5,432 bases of DNA from JAWVYT01 sp046483065 (GTDB taxonomy: Bacteria > Gemmatimonadota > Gemmatimonadetes > Longimicrobiales > RSA9), in the NCBI GenBank assembly GCA_046483065.1, contig JAWODW010000061.1, positions 1 to 5,432 on the forward strand, given 5' to 3'. Below the pieces are notes generated by a model. The model saw only the letters and a program-made list of their open reading frames with translations, had not been told where the DNA came from and made no database searches. Position numbers and translations under genes: made by a program. Every line of letters starts with the position of its first letter. Position 1 is the stretch's first letter. Shown piece after piece: positions 1-5,432 of the stretch.

Positions 1-1
1 G

Positions 2-685
2 GAGAGCGTTCGCACCGCGCTGGGGATCCTGGAGTCGGAGCTCCGGGAGATCGGCTCCATCGGCGGCGCCGACATCGGCGGCACCGATATCTCCGCCGCC
101 AGCGCAGCCAGCATCACGTTCCGCGCACAGCGAAAGACCGCGTTCCTGTGCAAGGTCTCCCGCGCAGAGAAGTGGGCCGTGGTCTGGACGCTGGGCGACC
201 TGCTCGAAGCGGGGGACCCGATCCTCCTCTTCGTCGACGGCGACAGCATCCGGTACGCCGACGACAGGTGGGACACGACCGTGGTGACCAACGCCACCGC
301 CGAAACGGACGCCGATTGCTCCGCCTACTGGCCGGGCGTGCCGCTCCAGCTCCTGAAGCTCGACAACCAGGACCTGACCGGGGTGGCCGTGGGCGCGCCG
401 ATCCGATCCTACGAGCGGGTGACCTATTCGGTCTACGATTTCGGCCCCCTCGGGTGGGGGCTCGGACGGTTGCGGGCCGGCGACGAGCGGCCCTCCTACC
501 TCGTGGGCGGCCTGGCGCCGCCGGGGGAAGGGCTGGAGCTCACGTACTTCACCCCGACGGGGGCGGAGACCACCGACCCGACCCAGATCGCTCGCATCCG
601 GATCACCGTCCGCACCGAGCCGCAAGGGAATACCGACGTGCAGCCCACCGAAATGACGACGAGCCTTTTCCTGAGGAACAACTAG
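2..685 (+). CDS. PilW/PulJ-like minor type IV pilin, 5'-truncated by the window edge
   Basis: The frame is open from the left edge to a TAG at 683-685, giving 227 residues with no N-terminus, so the internal GTG at 179 is not the start. The first visible residues (ESVRTALGILESELREIG) are an amphipathic helix of the kind that follows the hydrophobic N-helix of PilW/GspJ-type minor pilins. The prepilin cleavage site should lie just upstream of the window. The rest is beta-rich and ends in TTSLFLRNN, a common ending for this class, in which a final strand closes the pilin sheet. Two cysteines (visible residues 50 and 106) could form a disulfide. Family knowledge: such pilins are cleaved by PilD and sit in a priming or tip complex. 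The PilX-like gene follows after 29 bases, which supports a minor-pilin cluster. The pilin class is fairly sure; the exact subfamily is inferred. Confidence 0.72.
   Translation, partial: ESVRTALGILESELREIGSIGGADIGGTDISAASAASITFRAQRKTAFLCKVSRAEKWAVVWTLGDLLEAGDPILLFVDGDSIRYADDRWDTTVVTNATAETDADCSAYWPGVPLQLLKLDNQDLTGVAVGAPIRSYERVTYSVYDFGPLGWGLGRLRAGDERPSYLVGGLAPPGEGLELTYFTPTGAETTDPTQIARIRITVRTEPQGNTDVQPTEMTTSLFLRNN
62..91 (+). repeat. Two tandem 15-base copies encoding GGADI-GGTDI
   Basis: Positions 62-76 and 77-91 match at 13 of 15 bases and encode the pentapeptides GGADI and GGTDI in the partial PilW-like pilin. The unit keeps the reading frame. It lies directly after the N-terminal helix, in what is probably the loop between helix and sheet. 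It looks like a small in-frame duplication. Confidence 0.6.
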
Positions 686-703
686 GGCCGGGACCCCCGG
701 CGC

Positions 704-709
704 AGGAGG
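704..709 (+). promoter_or_regulatory. Ribosome binding site AGGAGG for the PilX-like gene
   Basis: A perfect AGGAGG lies five bases before the ATG at 715. It fixes that ATG as the start, although the reading frame stays open far upstream (to 148). The upstream part is an out-of-frame shadow of the preceding pilin gene. Confidence 0.88.
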
Positions 710-714
710 CGTAT

Positions 715-1881
715 ATGTGGATCAACGACCCAGCCAGCACGCGCGACGGCTTCGCCCTCCCGGTGGCGCTCCTCGCCATCATGGTGATCGGGGCGATCGT
801 GACCGGTGGGTTCTACGCCTCGTCGCAGGAGAGCCGGATCGCCACCAGCACCGACCTGGGGAACCAGGCCTTCTATGTGGCCGAGTACGGGCTCGAGGAA
901 GCCCTCGGCACCTGGATGAACGAGGATCTCGCCGACGTCGGCGATACCCTCGTCATGGACCCCGTGGATGTCACCAGCGGTGGACAGACGCTCGGCAGCT
1001 ACACCCTCTCGGTCCGCCGGCTCGGGACCACCATGTTCCTCGTCACCTCCGAGGGGAGCGTTCAGGCCGGACCGCGTACCGCTCGCCGGGAGGTCGGGTC
1101 CATCGTGCGAACCCTGACGCCGTCCATGCCCGCGCCCACGGCACTCGCCATCTTCGGCGGCCTCACCGTGGGCGGGAACTCCTATATCCGGGGCAACGAC
1201 AACTGCACCGTCGGTGACACCCTGGCCGGGGTGACCGCGTACGACTCCAGCCGGGTCGACAGCGGCAACAAGGACCATATCACCGGGAAACCCCCGGTGG
1301 CCGAGGACGCCGCGCTCGACACCTCGGCCCTCAGCGATTTCGGCGCCCTGAACATTGATGACCTGACCGCGGCCGCCACCAAGATCTACGAGGCGGGGGA
1401 GTCCGAGAACGGGATGGCGCCGGTCACCACCACCGACACTCTCGGCAACACCGTGTGCGTCGACTCCGTCCGTAGCAACTGGGGCGACGCGGACCGGGCC
1501 GACCCGCCGGGCGCGTGCGAGTCGTCCTTCCCCATCATCCACGCCAAGGGTGACCTGCACCTGAAGACCGGGACCGGCCAGGGCATCCTCATCGTGGACG
1601 GAGACCTGCAGGCCAGCGGCAACTTCGACTTTTACGGCGTGGTCATCGTTCGGGGTGAGCTCGCGACCACCGGGACCGGCAACCACTTCGAGGGCAGCGT
1701 CATCGTCCAGGGGCACGGGAACCTCGACTCCGAGTCCACCACCCTGGGGAACTCGCTGGTCCAGTACAACCGGTGCACCACCGAGAGCGCGTTCAACGCA
1801 GCGCTCCGGCCACGGCCCCTCGCGGGACGTGCGTGGATGGATTTCACCGCCATCACCCGTGGTGAGGCGGACGACAATTGA
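715..1881 (+). CDS. PilX-like minor type IV pilin with a repeat-containing C-terminal domain
   Basis: The protein has 388 residues. A short leader (1-12) ends in Asp-Gly, followed by FALPVALLAIMVIGAIVTGG, a prepilin-type signal with predicted cleavage between G12 and F13. Mature position 5 is Val, not the usual Glu, as is also seen in some PilX and GspK minor pilins. Residues 33-130 resemble a PilX N-terminal region (helix, then AEYGLEEAL). Residues 275-333 contain three rungs of the form G-D/E-L...G-I/V-V-x-G, suggesting a beta-helix or bactofilin-like fold. The tail RPLAGRAWMDF follows. Cysteines 164, 248, 268 and 354 could form two disulfides. Family knowledge: PilX-type pilins join the priming complex or affect pilus-mediated adhesion; the role here is inferred. 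It is probably co-transcribed with the pilin gene 29 bases upstream. Leucine codons favour CTC, unlike the pilM-Q genes. Confidence 0.78.
   Translation: MWINDPASTRDGFALPVALLAIMVIGAIVTGGFYASSQESRIATSTDLGNQAFYVAEYGLEEALGTWMNEDLADVGDTLVMDPVDVTSGGQTLGSYTLSVRRLGTTMFLVTSEGSVQAGPRTARREVGSIVRTLTPSMPAPTALAIFGGLTVGGNSYIRGNDNCTVGDTLAGVTAYDSSRVDSGNKDHITGKPPVAEDAALDTSALSDFGALNIDDLTAAATKIYEAGESENGMAPVTTTDTLGNTVCVDSVRSNWGDADRADPPGACESSFPIIHAKGDLHLKTGTGQGILIVDGDLQASGNFDFYGVVIVRGELATTGTGNHFEGSVIVQGHGNLDSESTTLGNSLVQYNRCTTESAFNAALRPRPLAGRAWMDFTAITRGEADDN
1549..1713 (+). repeat. Three beta-strand-type repeats (rungs) in the PilX-like pilin
   Basis: In the protein, repeat starts GDL (residues 279-281), GDL (296-298) and GEL (314-316) are each followed by a Gly/Thr/Asn-rich turn and then ILIVDG, VVIVRG and SVIVQG. 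The period is 17-20 residues. At DNA level a perfect 12-base copy (ACCGGGACCGGC) occurs at 1567-1578 and 1669-1680, at matching places in repeats one and three. This is the periodicity expected of a beta-solenoid. Confidence 0.65.
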
Positions 1882-1949
1882 GGGCGCCAGGACATTCATG
1901 AGGGGAATCATGATATTGAACAGGGGTCGATGAACTCGGCTGGCTCTTA

Positions 1950-1978
1950 TTGACACGCCATCGTGGCAGGGGTAGTCT
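1950..1978 (+). promoter_or_regulatory. Candidate sigma-70-type promoter of the pilMNOPQ operon
   Basis: The -35 element TTGACA (1950-1955) matches the consensus exactly. After 17 bases comes TAGTCT (1973-1978), which keeps the most important -10 positions (T1, A2, T6). Transcription would begin near 1985, leaving a leader of about 40 bases before pilM. It lies in the only sizeable non-coding gap of the window, where a promoter separating pilins from pilMNOPQ makes sense. The spacer carries a short palindrome, GCCA-TCG-TGGC (1957-1967). Confidence 0.65.
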
Positions 1979-2026
1979 AAAGCGTTCCGCCACAACGGCC
2001 TTCCCCCACTAACTCGGACCTGTTGC

Positions 2027-3064
2027 ATGGGACTTTTCGGCCGAAGCAAGGTCACCGCCGGGCTGGACATCGGGAGCGGCTTCGTGAAGCTCGTGATCGT
2101 GGATCACTCCAAGGAGGATCCGGAGATTACGAAGATCGCCACGAGCGCCCTGGTGCCCGACGCCATCGTGGAGGGCGAGGTCATGGACCCCGTCCTGGTG
2201 GCGGAGACCATCCGTTCCGTGGTGGACCAGGCGGAGCTGGGGAAAAACGATGTGGTTGCCGCCGTCGGTGGACACGACGTCATCATCAAGAAGATCCAGA
2301 TGGACCGGATGGACGACTCGGAGGCCCGGGAGCTGATCCGGTGGGAGGCCCATCAGCACGTGCCGTTCGACATGGAGAGTGTGCAGCTGGACTTCCAGAT
2401 CCTGGATCCGGAGGGGGACGATCCCCAGATGTCGGTGCTGCTGGTGGCGGCCAAGCGGGAGCTGATCGAGAACCGGCTCACGCTTCTGGCGGATGCGGGG
2501 GTGGAGCCGGCGATCATCGATGTGGACGCTTTCGCGCTGCACAACTCGTTCGAGCAGAGCTACCCGGACAGCATGGCCGGGATGGTGGCGCTGGTGAACG
2601 TGGGTCACGAGACGACGAACGTGAACATCCTGGAGGAGGGAGTGCCCATCGTGGTCCGTGACATCCCGTTCGGCTCCCGCCGGATCCGTGAGGCGCTGCA
2701 GCGGGAGCGCGGCATGACGGCGGAGGACGCCGAGGACGTGATCCAGGGCCGCGGTGAGGTCCCGGGGCTCGAGAGCTTCGTAACGGAGCGTGTGGACGAG
2801 CTCGCGGTGGGGATCGAGCGGGCGATCGCGTTCATCACGGCCCAGTCGGGCGGTGAGGGCGTGGATCAGGTCTTCCTGTCGGGCGGTGGTGCCCGGGTCC
2901 CGGGTGTGGTGAATGCGTTAGGCGAGCGACTGGGTGTGACCACGCAGCTGGCGAACCCGCTGGAGCGCGTGGCGGTTCGCCCGGACGTGACCATGGAGGT
3001 CGCGGTCGACGAGGTGGCATCGATGCTGATGCTGCCCGTGGGCCTGGCCATGCGGAGAGCGTGA
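2027..3064 (+). CDS. pilM: PilM, cytoplasmic actin-like ATPase of the T4P alignment complex
   Basis: The 345 residues are near the usual PilM length. The start MGLFGRS is typical of the family. The actin-fold signatures are in order: phosphate-1 loop AGLDIGSGFVKLV (11-23), the PilM signature region EAHQHVPFDMESVQLDFQI (107-125), phosphate-2 loop LVNVGHETTNVNIL (189-202), adenosine motif FLSGGGARVPGV (283-294) and the late NPLERV (310-315). There is no membrane segment. Known role: ATP-bound PilM sits under the inner membrane and binds the N-terminal INLLP tail of PilN, linking the pilus motor side to the PilNOP-PilQ channel. The ATG at 2027 fits the family N-terminus, but no Shine-Dalgarno sequence precedes it; the upstream bases are pyrimidine-rich. 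It is the first gene of the operon behind the candidate promoter, and pilN follows after 10 bases. The protein has no cysteine. Identification is secure. Confidence 0.96.
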   Translation: MGLFGRSKVTAGLDIGSGFVKLVIVDHSKEDPEITKIATSALVPDAIVEGEVMDPVLVAETIRSVVDQAELGKNDVVAAVGGHDVIIKKIQMDRMDDSEARELIRWEAHQHVPFDMESVQLDFQILDPEGDDPQMSVLLVAAKRELIENRLTLLADAGVEPAIIDVDAFALHNSFEQSYPDSMAGMVALVNVGHETTNVNILEEGVPIVVRDIPFGSRRIREALQRERGMTAEDAEDVIQGRGEVPGLESFVTERVDELAVGIERAIAFITAQSGGEGVDQVFLSGGGARVPGVVNALGERLGVTTQLANPLERVAVRPDVTMEVAVDEVASMLMLPVGLAMRRA

Positions 3065-3074
3065 GGTCACGGCC

Positions 3075-3776
3075 ATGATCGAGATCAACCTTCTGCCAGG
3101 CGCAGAAAAACGGAAGAAGCGGACGTCCGGAGCCGGGTTCTCGCTGAAGCTGCCGGAGAACCTGCCGGACTTCGATCGGATGATGGCGTTCATCGTGGTG
3201 GCGTGGATCATCGGTCCGGCCGTCGGTCTGTTCATGTACTTCGGGATCCAGGATGAGAAGGCGGACACCCGGGTGGCGCTGGACCAGGCCGTGGCCGATT
3301 CCGCCCGGTATGCGCAGCTGATCCAGACGCAGGCGTCGCTGCGGGCGAGGCAGGACACCATCGCCCAGAAGCTGACGCTGATCCAGGAGATCGACGCCGG
3401 CCGCTACATCTGGCCGCATATCCTGGACGAGATCAGCCGTGCGCTGCCGGCGTACACGTGGCTGCAGGCCATCGACCAGGTCCAGGGCGGGACGACGCCG
3501 AGCTTCCAGATACAGGGGCGGGCGGGGAGCCTGCCGGCGCTGACCCGGTTCATGGACGCCCTGGAGGCGTCACCGTTCCTGCGCAACATCCAGCTCATGA
3601 GCAGCGAGCAGGCGCAGATCGGGAACGACGCGAACAACATCGTGCACAATTTCGTCCTCAGCGGCGTGTACGAGACACCGCCGATGGAGATGGTGGAAAC
3701 GGTTCCACTGTTCCCGGACGAAGTCGCAACCACCTCAACGGGATCGGAGGAGAACAATGGCGCTGGGACTCCCTGA
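3075..3776 (+). CDS. pilN: PilN, inner-membrane T4P alignment protein
   Basis: The 233-residue protein starts MIEINLLPGA; the INLLP motif (residues 4-8) is the conserved cytoplasmic tail that docks into PilM. A basic stretch (EKRKKR) and one membrane helix (about 37-57) follow, then a periplasmic coiled-coil segment (about 60-105) and a ferredoxin-like domain (about 110-200) with the typical ILDEISRALPAYTWL and GRAGSLPALTRFMDALEASPF. This is the standard PilN layout, somewhat extended by an acidic, low-complexity C-terminus (about 200-233). The start ATG follows a weak GAGG (3063-3066) that overlaps the pilM stop codon, so translation may be coupled to pilM. The last residues are encoded in a 20-base overlap with pilO. 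PilN is known to form a heterodimer with PilO. Identification is secure. Confidence 0.95.
   Translation: MIEINLLPGAEKRKKRTSGAGFSLKLPENLPDFDRMMAFIVVAWIIGPAVGLFMYFGIQDEKADTRVALDQAVADSARYAQLIQTQASLRARQDTIAQKLTLIQEIDAGRYIWPHILDEISRALPAYTWLQAIDQVQGGTTPSFQIQGRAGSLPALTRFMDALEASPFLRNIQLMSSEQAQIGNDANNIVHNFVLSGVYETPPMEMVETVPLFPDEVATTSTGSEENNGAGTP
3746..3750 (+). promoter_or_regulatory. Ribosome binding site GGAGG for pilO, inside the end of pilN
   Basis: GGAGG lies six bases before the ATG at 3757 and is itself within pilN coding sequence. It supports the start that makes pilO overlap pilN by 20 bases. Confidence 0.8.
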
Positions 3777-4371
3777 CGATCCCAAGCAGCAGCAGCGACT
3801 GCTGATCGGGCTCCTGCCGTTCCTCTTCGTGTTCGGCTACTGGTACTTCCTGCATCAGGGCTTCGTGGAAGAGGTCGATGGCATGAAGACGCGGCTCGAG
3901 TCGCTGGAGGCGTCCAACAGCCAGGCCCGGATGCTGGCGCCTCAGAGCCGGCGCCTGGAGGAGCGGCTCGGGGAGCTGGAGCGGCACATTGACCGGCTCG
4001 AGGAGCTGGTACCCCGGGGCGAGGAGGTCTCGCGGCTGCTGAACACCATCAGCGAGCGTGCGGATCAGATCGGTGTCGACCTGGCGCGGTTCAACCCGGG
4101 GAACACCGACCGGGGGGTCCACTACAACCGGCGCACGTTCGAGATGACGGTGCTGGGCCAGTACCATGACATCGCCCGGTTCCTGGCGGAGATCGGATCG
4201 CTGAACCGGATCATCACGCCCATCAACCTGAGCGTGATCCCGAACAACCTGCGTCAGACGCAGGGTCAGGCCCGGACGCAGACGCTGGAAGCATCGTTCC
4301 TCATCGAGACGTACGTGCTGCCGGATCAGGCACAGGCCGGCGCCGGGCAGGGAGGGAACAGCGGTGCGTAG
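3757..4371 (+). CDS. pilO: PilO, inner-membrane T4P alignment protein
   Basis: The 204 residues match the family length. A short cytoplasmic N-terminus (1-14, MALGLPDDPKQQQR) is followed by one membrane helix (about 15-32). A long charged coiled coil (about 36-86) with heptad leucines comes next, then the PilO signature VPRGEEVSRLLNTISERADQ (85-104) and a ferredoxin-like domain (about 105-188) containing FEMTVLGQYHDIARFLAEI, as in other PilO proteins. A Gly/Ala/Gln tail ends the protein. Known role: PilO pairs with PilN in the periplasm, and the dimer binds PilP, setting alignment between the motor and the secretin. The start overlaps the end of pilN by 20 bases in another frame, behind a good GGAGG. 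The end overlaps pilP by 8 bases. There is no cysteine. Identification is secure. Confidence 0.95.
   Translation: MALGLPDDPKQQQRLLIGLLPFLFVFGYWYFLHQGFVEEVDGMKTRLESLEASNSQARMLAPQSRRLEERLGELERHIDRLEELVPRGEEVSRLLNTISERADQIGVDLARFNPGNTDRGVHYNRRTFEMTVLGQYHDIARFLAEIGSLNRIITPINLSVIPNNLRQTQGQARTQTLEASFLIETYVLPDQAQAGAGQGGNSGA
4351..4355 (+). promoter_or_regulatory. Ribosome binding site GGAGG for pilP (GTG start)
   Basis: GGAGG sits eight bases before the GTG at 4364. The in-frame ATG at 4379 has only a GAGAG directly against it, too close to work well, so the GTG is the better start. Confidence 0.7.
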
Positions 4372-4795
4372 ACGAGAGATGTACCTGGCGGTGGCGCTTC
4401 TGGCCGCGCCGCTGCTGGGCGTGATCGCCCAACAGGGCGGACCGCAGCGGGGGCAGGGCGCACAGATCACGCTGGTATACGAGCGTGAGGTGTTCTCCTA
4501 CCGTGGCGTGGAGCGGAGGGACCCGTTCCAGCCGCTGACGGAAGACGACCAGATGGGCCCCCGATTCCAGGAGCTGTCGCTCCAGGGGATCATCTACTCG
4601 GACGTGCCGGGCGAGAGTGTGGCGGTCGTGCGAGGTAGGGACAGCCGGGTGTTCCGTGCCCGGGTAGGCGATGTGATCGGGAATTCACGGGTCATAGAGA
4701 TCGGCCCGACACGTGTGGTCATGGCGGTGGAGAACTTCGGCACCATCCGCCAGGAGATTCTGGAAATGCCCCAGAGGGGAGGAGCCGAGCGATGA
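4364..4795 (+). CDS. pilP: PilP-like periplasmic linker between PilNO and the secretin
   Basis: The 143-residue protein has a basic N-terminus (MRRRE) and a hydrophobic segment (about 7-21). After a Gln/Gly-rich linker comes YRGVERRDPFQPL (46-58), whose RDPF is a PilP hallmark, and then a small beta domain (about 68-135: LSLQGIIYSD, SVAVVRGRDSRVFRARVGDVIG, VVMAVENFGTIRQEI) like the PilP/GspC homology-region fold. Known role: the N-terminal linker binds PilNO and the beta domain binds PilQ. Proteobacterial PilP is usually a lipoprotein, but this one has no cysteine at all. The N-terminus is either cleaved by signal peptidase I (a possible site after VIA, residue 22) or kept as a membrane anchor. 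The GTG start overlaps pilO by 8 bases, and the stop overlaps the pilQ start as ATGA. Position and motifs make the call strong. Confidence 0.88.
   Translation: MRRREMYLAVALLAAPLLGVIAQQGGPQRGQGAQITLVYEREVFSYRGVERRDPFQPLTEDDQMGPRFQELSLQGIIYSDVPGESVAVVRGRDSRVFRARVGDVIGNSRVIEIGPTRVVMAVENFGTIRQEILEMPQRGGAER
4780..4784 (+). promoter_or_regulatory. Ribosome binding site AGGAG for pilQ
   Basis: AGGAG lies seven bases before the ATG at 4792. It favours that ATG over the in-frame ATG at 4804 and supports the ATGA overlap with the pilP stop. Confidence 0.75.
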
Positions 4796-5432
4796 TTTCG
4801 ATCATGGCACTGCGCGCTGTGCTGCTGGCTGCGTTGGCGGCTGTGCAGGGATTGAGTGTCGTCTCGGCCGGCGACCGGACCCATGTCCTTATCGAGACGG
4901 ACGCCGCGGTCACGTTCGAGCACCAGATGCTCAGCAGCCCGCCACGTATCGTGGTGGATATCTCCAGCTCGGAGTTCCAGCTGCCGCAGCGGCGGTTCCT
5001 GGATATCAACCGGGGTGGTGTGCTGGCGCTGCGCTCCAGCCAATATCAACAGGGGATCGTCCGGGTAGTGGTGGACCTGGCGGAGGCCGCGGACTACGAG
5101 ATCGAGCAGTCGGACGGCGCGATCCGGATCTCCTTCCCGAATCCATCGGGGTCCTTCCAGGCGTGGAGCTCCGGCGCCGGCGCGCCGTCCGACGTGGCGG
5201 AAAAGCGTGAAGCCGAGGGGGAGCGCGAGCGGCAAGAGGATCGGCAGGATCGGGACCAGGCGGACGAGCGGATCCGTGCCGAGACAGCTCAGCCCGATCG
5301 GGCCGCAGCCCGGATCCCGGTCTCCCGGCCGCAGATCCAGGAGGCGCCGGAGCCGCAGCAGCCGCGGATCACAGTAGAGTTCCGGGAGCTGCCGATCGTG
5401 GACGTGCTCAACACGTTCGCCGACTTCTCGGG
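4792..5432 (+). CDS. pilQ: PilQ, outer-membrane T4P secretin, 3'-truncated by the window edge
   Basis: The frame is open from the ATG at 4792 to the right edge, giving 213 complete codons. Residues 1-26 form a signal peptide with a hydrophobic core (VLLAALAAV) and a VSA site. Residues about 28-116 are an AMIN domain (PPRIVVDISSSEF, VLALRSSQYQQGIVRVVVDL, GAIRISF), which binds peptidoglycan in PilQ and AmiC proteins. A disordered linker (about 118-190) follows; its section 137-165 is almost all Glu, Arg, Asp and Gln. The visible end, ITVEFRELPIVDVLNTFADF (193-212), is the start of the secretin N0/STN-like domain. The KH-like N1 and barrel domains must lie beyond the window. Known role: the secretin forms the gated outer-membrane pore for the pilus and contacts PilP. 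Only one AMIN domain is seen, whereas some proteobacterial PilQ proteins have two. The protein is translated from an ATGA overlap with pilP. Confidence 0.93.
   Translation, partial: MISIMALRAVLLAALAAVQGLSVVSAGDRTHVLIETDAAVTFEHQMLSSPPRIVVDISSSEFQLPQRRFLDINRGGVLALRSSQYQQGIVRVVVDLAEAADYEIEQSDGAIRISFPNPSGSFQAWSSGAGAPSDVAEKREAEGERERQEDRQDRDQADERIRAETAQPDRAAARIPVSRPQIQEAPEPQQPRITVEFRELPIVDVLNTFADFS

Noticed and set aside
148..714. Long open upstream extension of the PilX-like frame
   Set aside because: It overlaps the PilW-like gene in another frame and reads as Arg/Pro/Gly-rich GC-shadow protein. The perfect AGGAGG and prepilin leader fix the start at 715.
1896..1913. TCATGA-GGGGAA-TCATGA inverted repeat after the PilX-like gene, considered as a terminator
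   Set aside because: The stem is six AT-leaning base pairs and no run of T follows, so it would be a poor terminator. The arms are themselves palindromic, and chance is likely.
1898..1933. 11-codon open frame (MRGIMILNRGR) in the gap, considered as a leader peptide
   Set aside because: It has no ribosome binding site, lies before the candidate promoter, and shows no attenuator structure.
1916..1950. TTGAAC (1916-1921) with TCTTAT (1945-1950) as an alternative promoter
   Set aside because: The spacer would be 23 bases, too long for a sigma-70 promoter. The TTGACA/TAGTCT pair fits much better.
682..2070. Long minus-strand open frame of 462 codons opposite the PilX-like gene
   Set aside because: Antisense shadow caused by high GC. 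Its product is Gly/Val/Arg-rich without recognisable motifs, and the + strand gene is well supported.
3658..4470. Minus-strand open frame of 270 codons opposite pilO
   Set aside because: It lies antisense to a clear pilO and has no family motifs or ribosome binding site; a composition artefact.
1..5432. A previously undescribed system such as a defence island, mobile element or RNA element
   Set aside because: Every gene fits a known type IV pilus locus. No transposase, integrase, tRNA, repeat array or nuclease-like gene was seen.

Overview
The window is a type IV pilus (T4P) locus from a high-GC, double-membraned bacterium. All seven recognisable genes lie on the + strand and there is almost no non-coding space. 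An outer-membrane secretin gene (pilQ) rules out a single-membrane organism. The GC-rich codon use, the PilX-like pilin with its Phe-Ala-Leu-Pro start of the mature protein, the PilP without a lipobox and the gene order fit Gemmatimonadota best. That assignment is an inference from general appearance, not proven by any single marker here.

Layout. Positions 2-685 hold the 3' part of a PilW/PulJ-like minor pilin gene whose start lies upstream of the window. After 29 bases, positions 715-1881 encode a PilX-like minor pilin with a type III (prepilin) signal and a C-terminal domain containing three beta-strand-type repeats. The only real gap (1882-2026, 145 bases) carries a good sigma-70-type promoter candidate: a perfect TTGACA, a 17-base spacer and TAGTCT. 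From 2027 to the right edge runs the classical alignment-complex operon pilM-pilN-pilO-pilP-pilQ. Its genes are separated by 10 bases (M/N) or overlap by 20 (N/O), 8 (O/P) and 4 (P/Q) bases. pilQ is cut by the window end just inside its first secretin N-terminal domain.

How the genes work together (family knowledge): PilM is a cytoplasmic actin-like ATP-binding protein that grips the INLLP tail of PilN. PilN and PilO are bitopic inner-membrane proteins that pair through periplasmic coiled coils and ferredoxin-like domains. PilP bridges PilNO to the secretin PilQ, through which the pilus leaves the cell. Minor pilins such as the two upstream proteins are thought to prime or cap the pilus fibre.

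No RNA gene, mobile element, CRISPR array or convincing terminator was seen. This is largely an ordinary, well-known system. The points most worth a second look are the composite PilX-like pilin, the sharp change in leucine codon choice between the pilin genes and pilM onward, the PilP without cysteine, and the promoter that appears to separate the two gene sets.
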